Part shown: piece after piece, positions 49,395 to 59,787 of the stretch | Position numbering within the stretch: position 1 is the first letter of the stretch | Layout of the letters: every line of letters starts with the position of its first letter | Origin: Nitrospirota bacterium | GTDB taxonomy: Bacteria; Nitrospinota_A; UBA7883 | Length of the DNA: 64,000 nt | NCBI GenBank assembly: GCA_024275315.1 | Contig: JAJRZK010000002.1 | Span: 36,801 to 100,800 of the forward strand | Direction of reading: 5' to 3' | Program-made: the position numbers and the translations under genes | The notes under the pieces: model-generated | The model's input: the letters and a program-made list of their open reading frames with translations, nothing else | Database searches by the model: none | Told to the model about the DNA's origin: nothing

Positions 49395-51317
49395 TTACCG
49401 GCGTTCACCTTTTTCCCACAGTTTCACAAGGGACGCCTGAAGGCTTTGCAATTCGGTGACCAAGGGGAAATCTGGTAACGCGTTAAAAAATGTCTTTCCA
49501 TAACTCCTGGTCTTCATTCTCCGGTCCAGCACGGCCAGCAATCCCTTGTCCTCGGCGGATCGGATCAGACGGCCAAACCCCTGTTTGAGCATCAGAGCCG
49601 CCGATGGCAACTGGTATTCCTTGAAAGCGGATCCGCCACGTTTTTCGATCAGCTCCATCCTGGCTGACACCAGCGGATCGTCCGGCATGGCAAAGGGGAG
49701 CTTGTCTATGATAACGGCCGACAGGGACTCCCCCCTGACATCCACACCTTGCCAGAAAGAATATGTGGCGAACAGCGACGAGTGGATGTCGTCCCTGAAT
49801 CTGTCCAATATCACCGACCGAGGTGCGTCTCCTTGTTTAAGCATTGTAAAAGGGAGCTTGCCTTCCAGGAGCCCCCAGCATTTTTCAAGGTTTCTGTGGC
49901 TGGTAAAAAGTACGAACGCGCGGCCTTGGGACATCTTCAGCAACGCCGCTATCCTGTCGGCGGCCTTGTGGGCGAATGACGATGAGGCTGGTTCTGGAAG
50001 GTCCGACGGCAAATACAGGACCGCCTGGCGCTCGTAATCGAAGTGGGATTTTATCACCAGTTTCTCCGGGTTCTCCATACCCAGCCTCGATTCGATAAAA
50101 TCGAAATTGCCATCAGTAGACAAGGTGGCGGATGTGAAAACTATCGACCCCGACCTTGGATACAGTTTTTCCTTCAGGTGAGCGGATATGTCCGTGGGTG
50201 AGCTGTGCAGGAAAACCCCCCTTCCACGGGTTTCGGCCCAGTACACGTTCTGTTCATGGCTCATGTCGGATATCTCGGCCAGTTGCTCTCCTATTTCCAC
50301 AAACCGCATGGACAAGGCACGGACAGGCTCCGTGGTCTTTGCCATCGAGCTTAAGTAATCAGATGTAAGCGACAGGGTGTCCAGAAGGCTTTTCGCGTCG
50401 TCCGCCCATCGTTGGCTGTCCCTTTTTACCAGACGGCGCCTTTCCGCGCCCAAACTTTTTACAACATCGAAAAATTTCGCTGACCGGCGTAGCAACCTGT
50501 CGAACAGGCTTGCCGTGTCCCCGTCGGCCATTTTCGCCATTCGAAGCTCCCTTTCGGCGTCCCGCACGGCCTCTATGATCCTGTAGCTTGAGATAGTAAA
50601 ACCAAAATATGTCGCGGCGATATCTTCAACCAGATGCGCCTCGTCGAACACCACGGCGTCGTACCTGGGAATCACCTCGCCAAAAGAGTTGTCGCGGATG
50701 TTCAGGTCTGCGAAAAAAAGGTGATGGTTGACCACGACGATATCCGCCATGGCGGCTTCGGATCGCATCCTGGTGACAAAACAGTCTTCATAATCGGGGC
50801 ACGCCGAGCCGAGGCACAGGTCTGATTTCGAGTTCATCTCCGACCAGGCCGCATAGTCGTCTGGCATGGACCCAAGCTCGGCCCTGTCACCTGTCTCCGT
50901 CTTGTGCGCCCAGGAGGCAACGCTGTTAAACAGGCTGGCTTCGTCGCTGTCACGGAACAGGGGCTGCTGGGAAAAGCCTCTGAACCGCCGTCTGCAAAGA
51001 TAGTTTCCCCTCCCCTTCATGCAAGAGCACCTGACCCTGGATGGAAAAAGTTTTTCGATAACGGGAAAATCTTTTTCCATTATCTGTTCTTGCAGGTTTT
51101 TTGTGCCTGTGGAGATGATAATCTTGCGGCCCGACATGGCGGAGGGGACGAGGTAGGCAAGCGTCTTACCTGTGCCGGTCCCTGCCTCGACTAAAAGTGC
51201 GCCGCCGGTTTTGAATATCTCAAAAGCCGCCCTGGCCATTTCGACCTGGCCTTCGCGATGCTCAAAGTCGTCCAGGATTTCCGACAGTTTCCCGCCAGGA
51301 CCCAGCAGGCGTTCCAT
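49395..51317 (-). CDS. dinG: DinG/XPD-family ATP-dependent DNA helicase
   Basis: A 640-residue superfamily 2 helicase of the iron-sulfur XPD/DinG group. Walker A EAGTGTGKTLAYL, motif Ia STGTKNLQEQ, Walker B VVFDEAHLVEDIA, SATL and the C-terminal FWQGVDVRGESLSAVIIDKLPF and LIRSAEDKG are present. Four cysteines in the insert (CSCMKGRGNYLC ... CPDYEDCF) probably hold a 4Fe-4S cluster. There is no N-terminal exonuclease domain, so it is closer to YoaA than to the Gram-positive DinG. It lies 110 nt downstream of the DAHP synthase gene. Confidence 0.93.
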   Translation of the reverse strand: MERLLGPGGKLSEILDDFEHREGQVEMARAAFEIFKTGGALLVEAGTGTGKTLAYLVPSAMSGRKIIISTGTKNLQEQIMEKDFPVIEKLFPSRVRCSCMKGRGNYLCRRRFRGFSQQPLFRDSDEASLFNSVASWAHKTETGDRAELGSMPDDYAAWSEMNSKSDLCLGSACPDYEDCFVTRMRSEAAMADIVVVNHHLFFADLNIRDNSFGEVIPRYDAVVFDEAHLVEDIAATYFGFTISSYRIIEAVRDAERELRMAKMADGDTASLFDRLLRRSAKFFDVVKSLGAERRRLVKRDSQRWADDAKSLLDTLSLTSDYLSSMAKTTEPVRALSMRFVEIGEQLAEISDMSHEQNVYWAETRGRGVFLHSSPTDISAHLKEKLYPRSGSIVFTSATLSTDGNFDFIESRLGMENPEKLVIKSHFDYERQAVLYLPSDLPEPASSSFAHKAADRIAALLKMSQGRAFVLFTSHRNLEKCWGLLEGKLPFTMLKQGDAPRSVILDRFRDDIHSSLFATYSFWQGVDVRGESLSAVIIDKLPFAMPDDPLVSARMELIEKRGGSAFKEYQLPSAALMLKQGFGRLIRSAEDKGLLAVLDRRMKTRSYGKTFFNALPDFPLVTELQSLQASLVKLWEKGERR

Positions 51318-51427
51318 GGGTCAGCAAAACTCCCGGATATCTCGCGTGATCTTGAACCTGCGGCTCCAACGGCCGCGGTCTATCTTGCCACCGGGCAAAT
51401 CCCGGGTTAGGCTCTTTGACGGCGCGG

Positions 51428-52444
51428 CTATATCGACCTGCCGATCGCCCTGGCCACCGACGCCAGCTCATCCATGAGTTTGGAGAATTTTTCCGGCTTG
51501 AGCGATTGGGGACCGTCGGAAAAGGCGTCCTCCGGCTTCCAATGCACCTCGATCATAAGCCCGTCGGCACCAGCCGCCACGGAGGCTTTGGACATGGCGC
51601 CCACAAATTGCCAATATCCCACGCCATGGCTCGGGTCGATTATTATCGGCAAATGTGTCAGCCCCTTGACCACCGGAACGGCGGATATATCCAGGGTGTT
51701 GCGTGTGGCTTTTTCAAATGTTCGAATGCCTCGTTCGCACAAAATCACTTTGTTGTTCCCTTCGGACAGGATATATTCGGCCGACATCAACCATTCTTCT
51801 ATCGTGGTGGAAAGCCCTCTTTTTAACAGGATCGGTTTTTCATGCTTCCCGACCTCCTTAAGCAGTGAAAAGTTCTGCACGTTCCTGGCGCCGATCTGCA
51901 TGATATCCGTGTATTCGTGAACCAGGTCCACTTCCCGCGGATTCATGACCTCGGTTACGATGGGCATTCCTGTTTCGTTGGATACATTTCTAAGCAACTT
52001 CAGGCCGTCTTCCTCCATCCCCTGGAAGCTGTATGGTGAAGTGCGTGGCTTAAAAGCCCCTCCGCGAAGGATGGTAGCGCCGGCGGCCTTGACGGCTACG
52101 GCGGTGTTCATCAGCTGCTCCTCACTCTCGACGGAGCATGGCCCGGCCATAACAGCTATGCTATCGCCGCCTATTTTCACCCCTTTTACGTCGACGATGG
52201 TGTTTTCGTTTTTCACTTCTCTTGAGCAAAGCTTGTACGGTTTTAAAATGGGCATAACGCTTTCGACATGATGGAGCGACTCCAGAGCCTGCAATCGGGC
52301 CTTGTCCCTGGCGTCACCCAAGGCGGCGATGACATTACGTAAAGTCCCCTCCAGGACTTTTGGAGTGTATCCAAAACCCTTGACACGGTTTATAACATCT
52401 GCGACATCTTTTTCAGTCGCTTTTTCCTGCATGACTATTATCAT
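51428..52444 (-). CDS. aroF: 3-deoxy-7-phosphoheptulonate (DAHP) synthase, type I-beta
   Basis: A 338-residue enzyme joining phosphoenolpyruvate and erythrose 4-phosphate at the head of the shikimate pathway. The N-terminal ~70 residues are a ferredoxin-like regulatory domain (IIVMQEKATEKDVADVINRVKGFGYTP). The barrel has MAGPCSVES, RGGAFKPRTSPYSFQG, ILLKRGLSTTIEEWLMSAEYIL and IIDPSHGVG. It is feedback-regulated in this class. It stands alone, without other aro genes. Confidence 0.95.
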   Translation of the reverse strand: MIIVMQEKATEKDVADVINRVKGFGYTPKVLEGTLRNVIAALGDARDKARLQALESLHHVESVMPILKPYKLCSREVKNENTIVDVKGVKIGGDSIAVMAGPCSVESEEQLMNTAVAVKAAGATILRGGAFKPRTSPYSFQGMEEDGLKLLRNVSNETGMPIVTEVMNPREVDLVHEYTDIMQIGARNVQNFSLLKEVGKHEKPILLKRGLSTTIEEWLMSAEYILSEGNNKVILCERGIRTFEKATRNTLDISAVPVVKGLTHLPIIIDPSHGVGYWQFVGAMSKASVAAGADGLMIEVHWKPEDAFSDGPQSLKPEKFSKLMDELASVARAIGRSI

Positions 52445-52955
52445 TATCCAACTCCGGTATACGCTTGCGCTTGAGTTTTAAATAAATTTTCACCTGCTCT
52501 GTTTACGCCCGACCATAAATATTATGTCATTTTTTTTAAATGTTACAACAACCATCAGACAGTTCACCCAAAATCGGCGACAGGATCTTCGCTCCTTTTT
52601 GCGGCTTTTCTTTCCTCCGATCCAGCCGGATTTTCCGCATACCCGGTTACCGTGGCCCGGTATCGAAAGTCTATCCACCGATTTTGTCATTACACCGGGC
52701 TTTTTTTGAAAAGAGATTCACAAAATCGACCGGGGCAGAGGTTGCGCATCATTCGTAATTTCGGAATCGTGGGGTAATCGCGATATTTTATTTATCTTTT
52801 TATTATTTATAACTGGTCATAACTAACAGTATCATGAACCATCATTGGGTTTTTCTGTTCTGGCCGGGATTTTAAAGTGACGCCATGGTTATATAATTCT
52901 GTCCAATATGCCATGGGCCGGATTCGTTCATGCACAGCTCAACCAGGGAGATGAC
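52445..52955. other. Intergenic region before the glycan cluster
   Basis: About 510 bp between divergent genes. It is AT-rich at 52780-52830, with a TATAAT at 52892-52897 about 60 nt before the first cluster gene that lacks a convincing -35. Short frames on both strands at 52490-52709 are antisense to each other and not protein-like. Confidence 0.4.
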
Positions 52956-54797
52956 ATGACCCACACGAAGCATGTGTCGCAGGTGGCGGTTTCACTGTTA
53001 ATTATTTGCGCAGTCTCTACGCTTTGCTATTTTGAAACTGTTGACTACCCGTTTCATTTCGACGACTATGCGTTCTTCGCCGACCAGACATTTCCATATG
53101 AAAAAAAGGCCCCCGTGTGTCTCATTGATAATCTCGCAGAAATCTGGTCGTTTAACGCCGTACGGTTTATAACTTTCGCCAGCTTCTATATGGATTATCT
53201 GATCGGCGGAACAAACCCGCACGGTTACCATGCGACCAACATGACAATCCATTCCATAAACTCCATCTTTGTCTATTGGTTCGCATCGCTGTTACTTGCC
53301 GCCAACGCGCGCTTAAACATAGGCCGGAAACATGACAACGCCCATGGGCCGGGCGGTGGAATATGGGTCCCCTTTGCGGCGGCTCTTATATTCGCCGCGC
53401 ACCCCATCCAGACGCAGGCGGTGACATATGTATGGCAGAGGTCTTCATGCCTGGTGTTTACCTTTTATATCCTTTCGTTATGCCTGTACCTGAAATCATG
53501 TTCCATGCTTGATGGTGCTAACAATCGAAGGGGCCTGGCTGAAAAGATTTTGTTTGCAGGATCGCTGGTGTCGGGATCGATAGCCATGTTGACAAAACAG
53601 ACGGCCGTCACCCTTCCCCTGGCGGTGGTGTTGGTTGATATCTATTTTATCAGCGGTTCATTTAAAGGTTTTATCGCCAACAGGGGAAGGGCCGCATGGT
53701 TCCTGGGACCGTTTTTTATAATTCCGGCGCTGACGTTGACCGGTATGAACAGGGAAATAGTAGACATAGGAGCTCGGGCGGATTTCATCCTGTCTCACAA
53801 GGAGTATCTGCTCACCGAGTTTAATGTTATCGCGACATATTTAAAACTGCTGGTTTACCCGGCCAACCAGACGCTGGATTACGATTTTACTGTCGCCAGG
53901 GGTGGCGCCGACGCTTTTTTTTCTTTCGCGCTGATCATATCCATGTTTGCGGGGGCGGTATGGTTGCATGGGAAAAGCAGGATAGCCTCATTCGGAATAC
54001 TATTTTTCTTTTTGGCGCTGTCGGTAGAGTCATCATTTTTCCCACTGTAAGATGTAATTTTTGAGCACAGGGTCTATTTGCCATCCGCGGGCGTTTTCAT
54101 CGCATTCGTCGTTTTAGTGTTCCAGGGCGGGGCGAACCGGGGAATCAATCCAAAAATCACATTCGCCACGCTGACAGTCCTTATCATAATCCCCCTTTCG
54201 GTAGCGACAATAAAAAGAAACGAAACCTGGGCCGACCGCAAAACGTTATGGACGGATATAGTCACCAAAGCTCCGCAAAAGCCAAGAGGCTACAATCATC
54301 TTGGAATTATCTCCGCCGAGCTTGGAAACCTGCAAGAGGCGAGAAAATGGTTCGAAAAAGCCATCAGGGTTGCGCCGGAGGTCAAGGGATCGCACTATTT
54401 TCTCGGGGTTCTGTTCGAAAAGGAGGGTGATCCCGATTCCGCTATGAAAATGTATAAAGAAGAGATTTCGCTAAACATTTTTCACATAGATTCCTATATC
54501 GCGCTTGCGAACCTGTACACCGGGAAAAAAATGTTCGACAACGCATACAGATACATAGCAGGCGCTCTAAAAATCAACCCGGGATCCATAAAAGCGCGGC
54601 TGGCGCTGGCCGGCGCTTTCAGGGCTCAAGGTCGTCACGAAGATGCGGTGAGAGAATACAGGCGTATTTTGGCTATGCGACCCAACCACCCGGAAGCACT
54701 ATCCAGGCTTGGAGCGCACGGCAAGAATTGGGACCATACTGAAAACATGAAAAACGGCGATATGAGAACGGATGAAAAATATCTGGTTCCACGTTGA
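52956..54797 (+). pseudogene. TMTC-like membrane glycosyltransferase with TPRs, split by an in-frame TAA
   Basis: Read in one frame from ATG 52956 (AGGGAG upstream), this is a ~613-codon gene interrupted only by TAA at 54048-54050 (codon 365). The first part has a Dxx-type loop after helix 1 (FHFDDYAFFADQ), FAAHPIQTQAVTYVWQR and many transmembrane helices; after the stop, the frame continues with DVIFEHRVYLPSAGVFIAF, which is conserved in TMTC-like proteins next to ESSFFPL. C-terminal TPRs follow (PRGYNHLGIISAELGNLQEARKWFEKAIRVAP and more). The family transfers sugars from lipid carriers. One base change (for example GAA or AAA to TAA) explains the break. Confidence 0.75.
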
Positions 54798-54869
54798 TCC
54801 GGCCGTGGATTGCATGGCATTTGCTGGTATTATAATTGAATACTCAAAAGTGGATGTACAGACACAGGC

Positions 54870-56078
54870 ATGAGCGGTCCCGAATCGAAAAACACAGCTA
54901 CACACATAACGGAAAACAAACCCGGGCGACCCAAGGTGTCGGCGGTCATCCCGTGCCTTAACGAGGAGCAGACACTGGGAATCTGTATCAAAAAGGCGTT
55001 CGAGGCGATGTTCAGGCTCGGGATAAAGGGCGAGGTTGTGGTCGGGGACAACGGATCGACCGACCGATCGGTTGAAATCGCCGAGCGCCTGGGCGCCAGA
55101 GTCGTCCACCAGCCTCTGCGGGGATACGGAGCCGCGCTCATGGCCGGTATCGACGCCGCTGAAGGGGAATTTATCATAATGGGAGACGCCGACGACTCCT
55201 ACGATTGGCTTGATATAGCCCCGTTTATAGCGGCGCTTGATGATGGCGCGGATATTGTGCTGGGCAACAGATTCGCTGGCGGAATAATGCCGGGCGCCAT
55301 GCCTTTTCTGCACAGGTATGTGGGTAATCCTGTCCTTTCACGGCTGTCCCGATGGGTTTACAAGGCTCCTGTGGGCGATTTTCATTGCGGGATGAGGGCT
55401 TTCAAAAAAGAAGCCTACAAGAAAATAAGCCTGCATACTCCGGGAATGGAATTTGCCACCGAGATGGTGGTAAACGCCGTGCGGTCGGGCCTGACGATAA
55501 AGGAGGTGCCGATAAAACTTTACCCGGATAAACGCTCCCGTCCTCCGCATCTGCGCACATTCCGCGACGGCTGGCGGCACCTGCGTTTCATAATGATGCG
55601 AGCTCCCAACTACCTCTATATGATACCCGGCGGAACGCTTTTCATCGCTGGTATCGCACTGCAACTGATGCTTGTAAAGGGCCCCGTGACCATCCATGGA
55701 TTTTATTTTGGCATACATTTTCTAGCGTTGGGATGCCTGATGGCCATGGTGGGGTTTAACGTTATTAATCTTGGCATTTTCGCCAAGGCGATCGTCGCCT
55801 CTCAACTGCCCTATTTCAGGGACAGCGTAATAGACTGGATGCTGGATCATTTTACACTTGAGGTCGGCCTTTTGTCCGGCGGAGCCATGTGTTTTGCCGG
55901 GCTTTTGATCAACGCCTCTATTTTGTGGAAGTGGGTGTCACTTTCCACTCCCATGGTTGACTCTATCCACATAGTTTTCGTAGCCACCAGCGCCATAGCC
56001 ATAGGACTGAACATTGTTTTCAGTTCATTTCTCATCAACATGTTCCTGATAGAGGAAAGGGAGTGGAGAAGTGACTGA
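54870..56078 (+). CDS. GT2 glycosyltransferase, polyprenyl-phosphate sugar transferase type
   Basis: A 402-residue DPM1/GtrB-like enzyme. The GT-A domain has VSAVIPCLNEEQTLGICIKKAF, VVGDNGSTDRSVEIAERLGARVVHQPLRGYGAALMAG, IIMGDADDSYDW (metal-binding DxD region) and FHCGMRAFKKEAYKKI. Four predicted transmembrane helices follow from ~residue 250. Such enzymes attach a sugar to undecaprenyl phosphate; the TMTC-like protein upstream could use such a donor (inference). It overlaps the next gene by 8 nt. Confidence 0.85.
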   Translation: MSGPESKNTATHITENKPGRPKVSAVIPCLNEEQTLGICIKKAFEAMFRLGIKGEVVVGDNGSTDRSVEIAERLGARVVHQPLRGYGAALMAGIDAAEGEFIIMGDADDSYDWLDIAPFIAALDDGADIVLGNRFAGGIMPGAMPFLHRYVGNPVLSRLSRWVYKAPVGDFHCGMRAFKKEAYKKISLHTPGMEFATEMVVNAVRSGLTIKEVPIKLYPDKRSRPPHLRTFRDGWRHLRFIMMRAPNYLYMIPGGTLFIAGIALQLMLVKGPVTIHGFYFGIHFLALGCLMAMVGFNVINLGIFAKAIVASQLPYFRDSVIDWMLDHFTLEVGLLSGGAMCFAGLLINASILWKWVSLSTPMVDSIHIVFVATSAIAIGLNIVFSSFLINMFLIEEREWRSD

Positions 56079-57117
56079 CAACCATTCCGGCGAAGAGCAA
56101 TCCATGGCGTCCCCACACGGCGAACCATTTTTTGTTTCTGTGATTATTCCCACACGCAACGGCGAAGGAAGGATCGAACATTGCCTCCAAAGCCTGGCGG
56201 AGCAGGATTATCCGAAAAATCGTTTCGAGGTGATCGTGGCCGATGGACTTTCCACCGACCGGACCGCCGAGATAGCCAGTGAATACGGAGCGCATGTGGT
56301 CGTCAATCATGGAAGAACCTCACCAACCGGGCGCAACCTTGCGGTCAGCAAAGCCAAAGGGGTTTTTCTGGCCGTTCTTGACGACGATTGCATTGTTCCG
56401 CCGAACTGGATAACCGTCGGATCGGGTTATTTAAGCGATCGGTCGATATCGGGAGTTGGCGGCCCGACACCTATCCCTGAATCGTCCAGCGATTTTTCAC
56501 TGGCCGTGTTGCAGGTGTTTGAGCTGGCGTCGCTGTCCGGCTATTCATGCCAGTCCACAAACAAGACCTGTTACGAGGCGGATGATATCCCCGGCGGCAA
56601 CGCGATGTATGTTCTGGAAGATCTCAAAGCCGCAGGCCCTTTCAACGAGGAGTTGTGGTCCGGGCAGGACAGCGAAATGCACATCAGGATGAGGAGAATG
56701 GGAATGCGATTGCTTTACGCCTCAGATTTTTTCGCGTGGCACCACAAGAAAGATTCGCCAAAACGGTTCTACTACCAGATGCGCAGGTTCGCCATCGGCA
56801 GATACAAGATCAACCGTATTCATAAAGGGTCTATGGGGGTGTTGCATTGGTTGACCGCATTTGTAGCGCCATCGGCTTTGGCGGTGTTGGTGGTGTCGCT
56901 TATGGTGGGCAAGGCGATGATGATCGGCGCGGTTGCGGGGTTGGCCTCCTTCGGGCTTTTTGTTTACACCTATTCAAGCGCGCGATCGGTAATTGCGGCG
57001 GTGATGACGATACCTGCGGCGATAATATTTTTTACCGGATGGAGCGTTGGTTTTTTTACCGAAATGTTTTTTCCGCTGAAAGACGCCACGGTCGAGGCGG
57101 TTCACACAAAATGGTGA
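56071..57117 (+). CDS. GT2 family glycosyltransferase
   Basis: A 348-residue enzyme starting with GTG 56071 (GGAAAGGGAG upstream). It has FVSVIIPTRNGEGRIEHCLQSLAEQDYPKNRFEVIVADGLSTDRT, LDDDCIVPPNWI (DxD), IPGGNAMYVLEDLKAAGPFNEELWSGQDSEMHIRMRRMG, and about three C-terminal transmembrane helices. This is the form typical of exopolysaccharide and succinoglycan-type synthases. The sugar donor is unknown. Confidence 0.88.
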   Translation: MTDNHSGEEQSMASPHGEPFFVSVIIPTRNGEGRIEHCLQSLAEQDYPKNRFEVIVADGLSTDRTAEIASEYGAHVVVNHGRTSPTGRNLAVSKAKGVFLAVLDDDCIVPPNWITVGSGYLSDRSISGVGGPTPIPESSSDFSLAVLQVFELASLSGYSCQSTNKTCYEADDIPGGNAMYVLEDLKAAGPFNEELWSGQDSEMHIRMRRMGMRLLYASDFFAWHHKKDSPKRFYYQMRRFAIGRYKINRIHKGSMGVLHWLTAFVAPSALAVLVVSLMVGKAMMIGAVAGLASFGLFVYTYSSARSVIAAVMTIPAAIIFFTGWSVGFFTEMFFPLKDATVEAVHTKW

Positions 57118-57184
57118 CCTCAAAGCTTTCACTCCGGGTATATTTGTTTTGCGTGGTCTGAAAAAGTCCGGGAGGCTTCCCACG

Positions 57185-58429
57185 GTGAGTTTTTTTCCTG
57201 TTTTTATCAAAGTCGCTCGAAGTTTGTACAGCGCTCTAAAGGCTTTGCTGGCCGGTTCTCCTGTCGCCATGCCGTCTCTTGGTTCTGCGACTCTCGGAAA
57301 AGACGATGTGAAGCTGGCGCGGGAGTCGCTGACAAGCCGGTCCGGATGGGCCGACGGTGCGGTGGTTGATAAATACGAAAAAATGTTCGCCGACTGGAAC
57401 GGATCCTCGCACGCGTTCGCTTTTATGGGGGGGAGGGTGGCCCTCAGCGCGTGTGTGCACGCGCTCGGGCTCAGGCCGGGCGATGAAGTGATCCTGCCGG
57501 GCTATACCTGTGTTGTCGTGCCAAACGCATTTATGTACGCTGGCGTCAAAACCGTATATTGCGATATTGAACTGGAAACATACGGGCTTGACGCATCCAA
57601 AATCGAAGAGAAAATAACAGGACGGACACGCGCCGTTGTTTTGCAGCATCTTTACGGAATCGTCTGCCGTGATTATGAAAAAATCATATCTATCGCCAGG
57701 CGGCGAGGTATCGTGGTGATAGAAGATTGCGCCCACGCCACAGGCGCGCTTTTCAAGGGGCGCAAAGTTGGCAACTATGGTGATGCGGCAATTTACAGTA
57801 GCGAAAACTCCAAGGTGTACAGCACTGTCATGGGAGGGATAGCGACCACCAACAACGATAATATCGCCGCCGGGCTCAAAGATTATTATGACCGGGCGCC
57901 TTTGCCTGACGATGGATTTATCGACCGGCTGCTGCATAACGTGATCCTGAATTATTACACTTACGCGCATCCGCTCCGCTGGCTTTTAAGGGACGCCGTC
58001 AACATCATGTATGGAGACAAACGCCTGATATCCACAACCGACGAGGAGGAGCGGGGGATAAAACCGGTCGGCTATGGATGCAGGATGGCGGCGCCTGTAG
58101 CCGCTATTGGAATTAACCAATTAAATAAAATAGACTATTACAATGACAAAAGAAGAGAGACCGCACGGCGATGGAAGAAATGGGTCGTGGAAAAAGGCTA
58201 TGCAGAACCGTTGGTGATAGAGGGATCAACACCTGTTTACCTGCGCTACCCTGTGCTTGTGGAGCCTGAACTCAAAAAAGACCTGAAATGGGCTGTGAAT
58301 GACCTCGGCCTGGTTCCGGGAGTGTGGTTTGAAACCCACATCCACCCGACCAGCAGGCCGGTTCATGGTTGTCCAAACGCCGACAGGGCCGTCGCTGGAT
58401 GCGTCAACTTTCCAACATTGATGATTTGA
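57185..58429 (+). CDS. DegT/DnrJ/EryC1/StrS family aminotransferase
   Basis: A 414-residue PLP aminotransferase acting on nucleotide keto-sugars. GGRVALSACVHALGLRPGDEVILPGYTCVVVPNAF, VLQHLYGIVCRD, VIEDCAHATGA and the PLP lysine in YSSENSKVYSTVMGG are visible. I take GTG 57185, nine bases after GGGAGG; a TTG at 57149 in the same frame lacks a ribosome site. The C-terminal end (PNADRAVAGCVNFPTLMI) is shorter than the usual GVNLPTHPRI end. It would supply an amino sugar to the glycan. Confidence 0.88.
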   Translation: MSFFPVFIKVARSLYSALKALLAGSPVAMPSLGSATLGKDDVKLARESLTSRSGWADGAVVDKYEKMFADWNGSSHAFAFMGGRVALSACVHALGLRPGDEVILPGYTCVVVPNAFMYAGVKTVYCDIELETYGLDASKIEEKITGRTRAVVLQHLYGIVCRDYEKIISIARRRGIVVIEDCAHATGALFKGRKVGNYGDAAIYSSENSKVYSTVMGGIATTNNDNIAAGLKDYYDRAPLPDDGFIDRLLHNVILNYYTYAHPLRWLLRDAVNIMYGDKRLISTTDEEERGIKPVGYGCRMAAPVAAIGINQLNKIDYYNDKRRETARRWKKWVVEKGYAEPLVIEGSTPVYLRYPVLVEPELKKDLKWAVNDLGLVPGVWFETHIHPTSRPVHGCPNADRAVAGCVNFPTLMI

Positions 58430-58436
58430 CCTGATA

Positions 58437-59129
58437 ATGATAAATCTCAAAACAATGTTAAAACTGCCCCCTGGTGTCTGGCAAATGATAGTCGCTGATT
58501 TTCCCGGAACCGCCGGGTTTTCGTTGCGATACAATTTCTGGAAAAAAAGGCTGAGAAACCTTGGCGTGAACGTGAAAATCGACACAGGCGTCTATTTTCA
58601 GAATCCGGATTATATCTCCATAGATGATAACTGCTGGATTGACAAAAACACGGTTGTCCTGGCCGGACCGGATAACTCGAGCAGGGAAAAAATCCTCAAA
58701 AAAAATGACGGATTCAAAGGCGATCCGGGGGTGGTGCGTATCGGCAAAAACGTGCACATAGGAATAGGTTGCGTCATATCCGGAATATCGGCGGGTGTGG
58801 ATATCTCTGATGATTGCTGCTTGTCGGCGCATTGCAAGGTTTACGCTTTCAGCCATCACTACCGCTCCGTAAAGGACAATACAAGGAACGATATCCACTT
58901 CGGGTCCATGGGCTCTCATGGGCGACAGTGCCTTGTGGAGGGTCCCGTAAGCCTTGGTGAAAATACAGGAGTCGCGCTGAACAGCGTAATATTACCCGGC
59001 GCCAACATAGGGAAAAATTGTTTTGTGGCGATAAACAGCGTTGTGCACGCAGGTAACCATGAAAACAATTCCGTGCTCGCCGGGGATCCGGCGGCAAAAG
59101 TGGACAGCAGATTCAAGACGGATGAATAA
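58437..59129 (+). CDS. Left-handed beta-helix acyltransferase
   Basis: A 230-residue hexapeptide-repeat transferase. Repeated [I/V]-G-x-x-[V/I] units (ISIDDNCWIDKNTVV; VRIGKNVHIGIGCVISG; VSLGENTGVALNSVILPGANIGKNCFVAINSVV) form the beta-helix, and the C-terminal VLAGDPAAKV motif is that of sugar O- or N-acetyltransferases. It begins 7 nt after the aminotransferase, so an N-acylation of the amino sugar is plausible (inference). It overlaps the methyltransferase by 8 nt. Confidence 0.87.
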   Translation: MINLKTMLKLPPGVWQMIVADFPGTAGFSLRYNFWKKRLRNLGVNVKIDTGVYFQNPDYISIDDNCWIDKNTVVLAGPDNSSREKILKKNDGFKGDPGVVRIGKNVHIGIGCVISGISAGVDISDDCCLSAHCKVYAFSHHYRSVKDNTRNDIHFGSMGSHGRQCLVEGPVSLGENTGVALNSVILPGANIGKNCFVAINSVVHAGNHENNSVLAGDPAAKVDSRFKTDE

Positions 59130-59787
59130 AATTGAATTGACCTCGCATAACTGGCTTATCCATAAAATAAACAACAATAGCATCCGCGTCAATTCCGGCT
59201 TGATCCGGGGCCTTGTTATAGACCTCGGATGCGGAACGGCTCCGTATAAGGAGGAGATTCAACACTATTGCAAAAACTACGTGGGTGTGGACTGGAAAAA
59301 CAGTTTCCACGACAGCTCCGATGTGGATATCTTCGCAGACCTGAACGAGAGCCTGCCCTTAAAAGACGGGTGCGCCGACACTGTTGTCTCCTTTCAGACC
59401 ATCGAACACCTCACCAACCCGTGGAGACTTGTTTCAGAATGCCGAAGAATCCTTAAACCTGGCGGCAGAGTTTTTATCACATCTCCCTTCATGTGGGGGG
59501 TGCACGAAGCGCCGCACGATTATTTCCGTTTCACCAGGCACGGCCTGAGTGAAATGTTAAAAAAGGTGGGATTTGTACAAATCGATATTGAAGAGACTAC
59601 GGGATTCTGGCAGACTTTCGCTCTGAAGTTTAATTATCACACGGCCCGTTTTACGCCACGCTTTTTAAAGGCGTTGTTCATACCCATATGGTGGTTCGGG
59701 CAGGTGGTCTCGCCCACACTGGATAGAATGAACTTTAATCCGCACGAAACCGCAAGCTACACAGCCACCGCCCGGAAGCCTGATTGA
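59122..59787 (+). CDS. SAM-dependent methyltransferase
   Basis: A 221-residue class I methyltransferase. Motif I is VIDLGCGTAPYKEEIQHYCKNYVGVD; then DIFADLNESLPLKDGCADTVVSFQTIEHLTNPWRLVSECRRILKPGGRVFITSP, the Methyltransf_11 pattern. Likely acts on a sugar or lipid-linked intermediate of the cluster. ATG 59122 lies in the last codons of the acyltransferase gene, and its TGA overlaps the flippase ATG. Confidence 0.87.
   Translation: MNKIELTSHNWLIHKINNNSIRVNSGLIRGLVIDLGCGTAPYKEEIQHYCKNYVGVDWKNSFHDSSDVDIFADLNESLPLKDGCADTVVSFQTIEHLTNPWRLVSECRRILKPGGRVFITSPFMWGVHEAPHDYFRFTRHGLSEMLKKVGFVQIDIEETTGFWQTFALKFNYHTARFTPRFLKALFIPIWWFGQVVSPTLDRMNFNPHETASYTATARKPD

Noticed and set aside
52490..52709. Antisense 60-70 codon frames before the glycan cluster
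   Set aside because: Mirror frames of non-coding DNA with no recognisable protein.
54048..54050. TAA read as a recoded sense codon
   Set aside because: The only recoding system suggested in the window (tRNA-Sec) reads UGA, not UAA.
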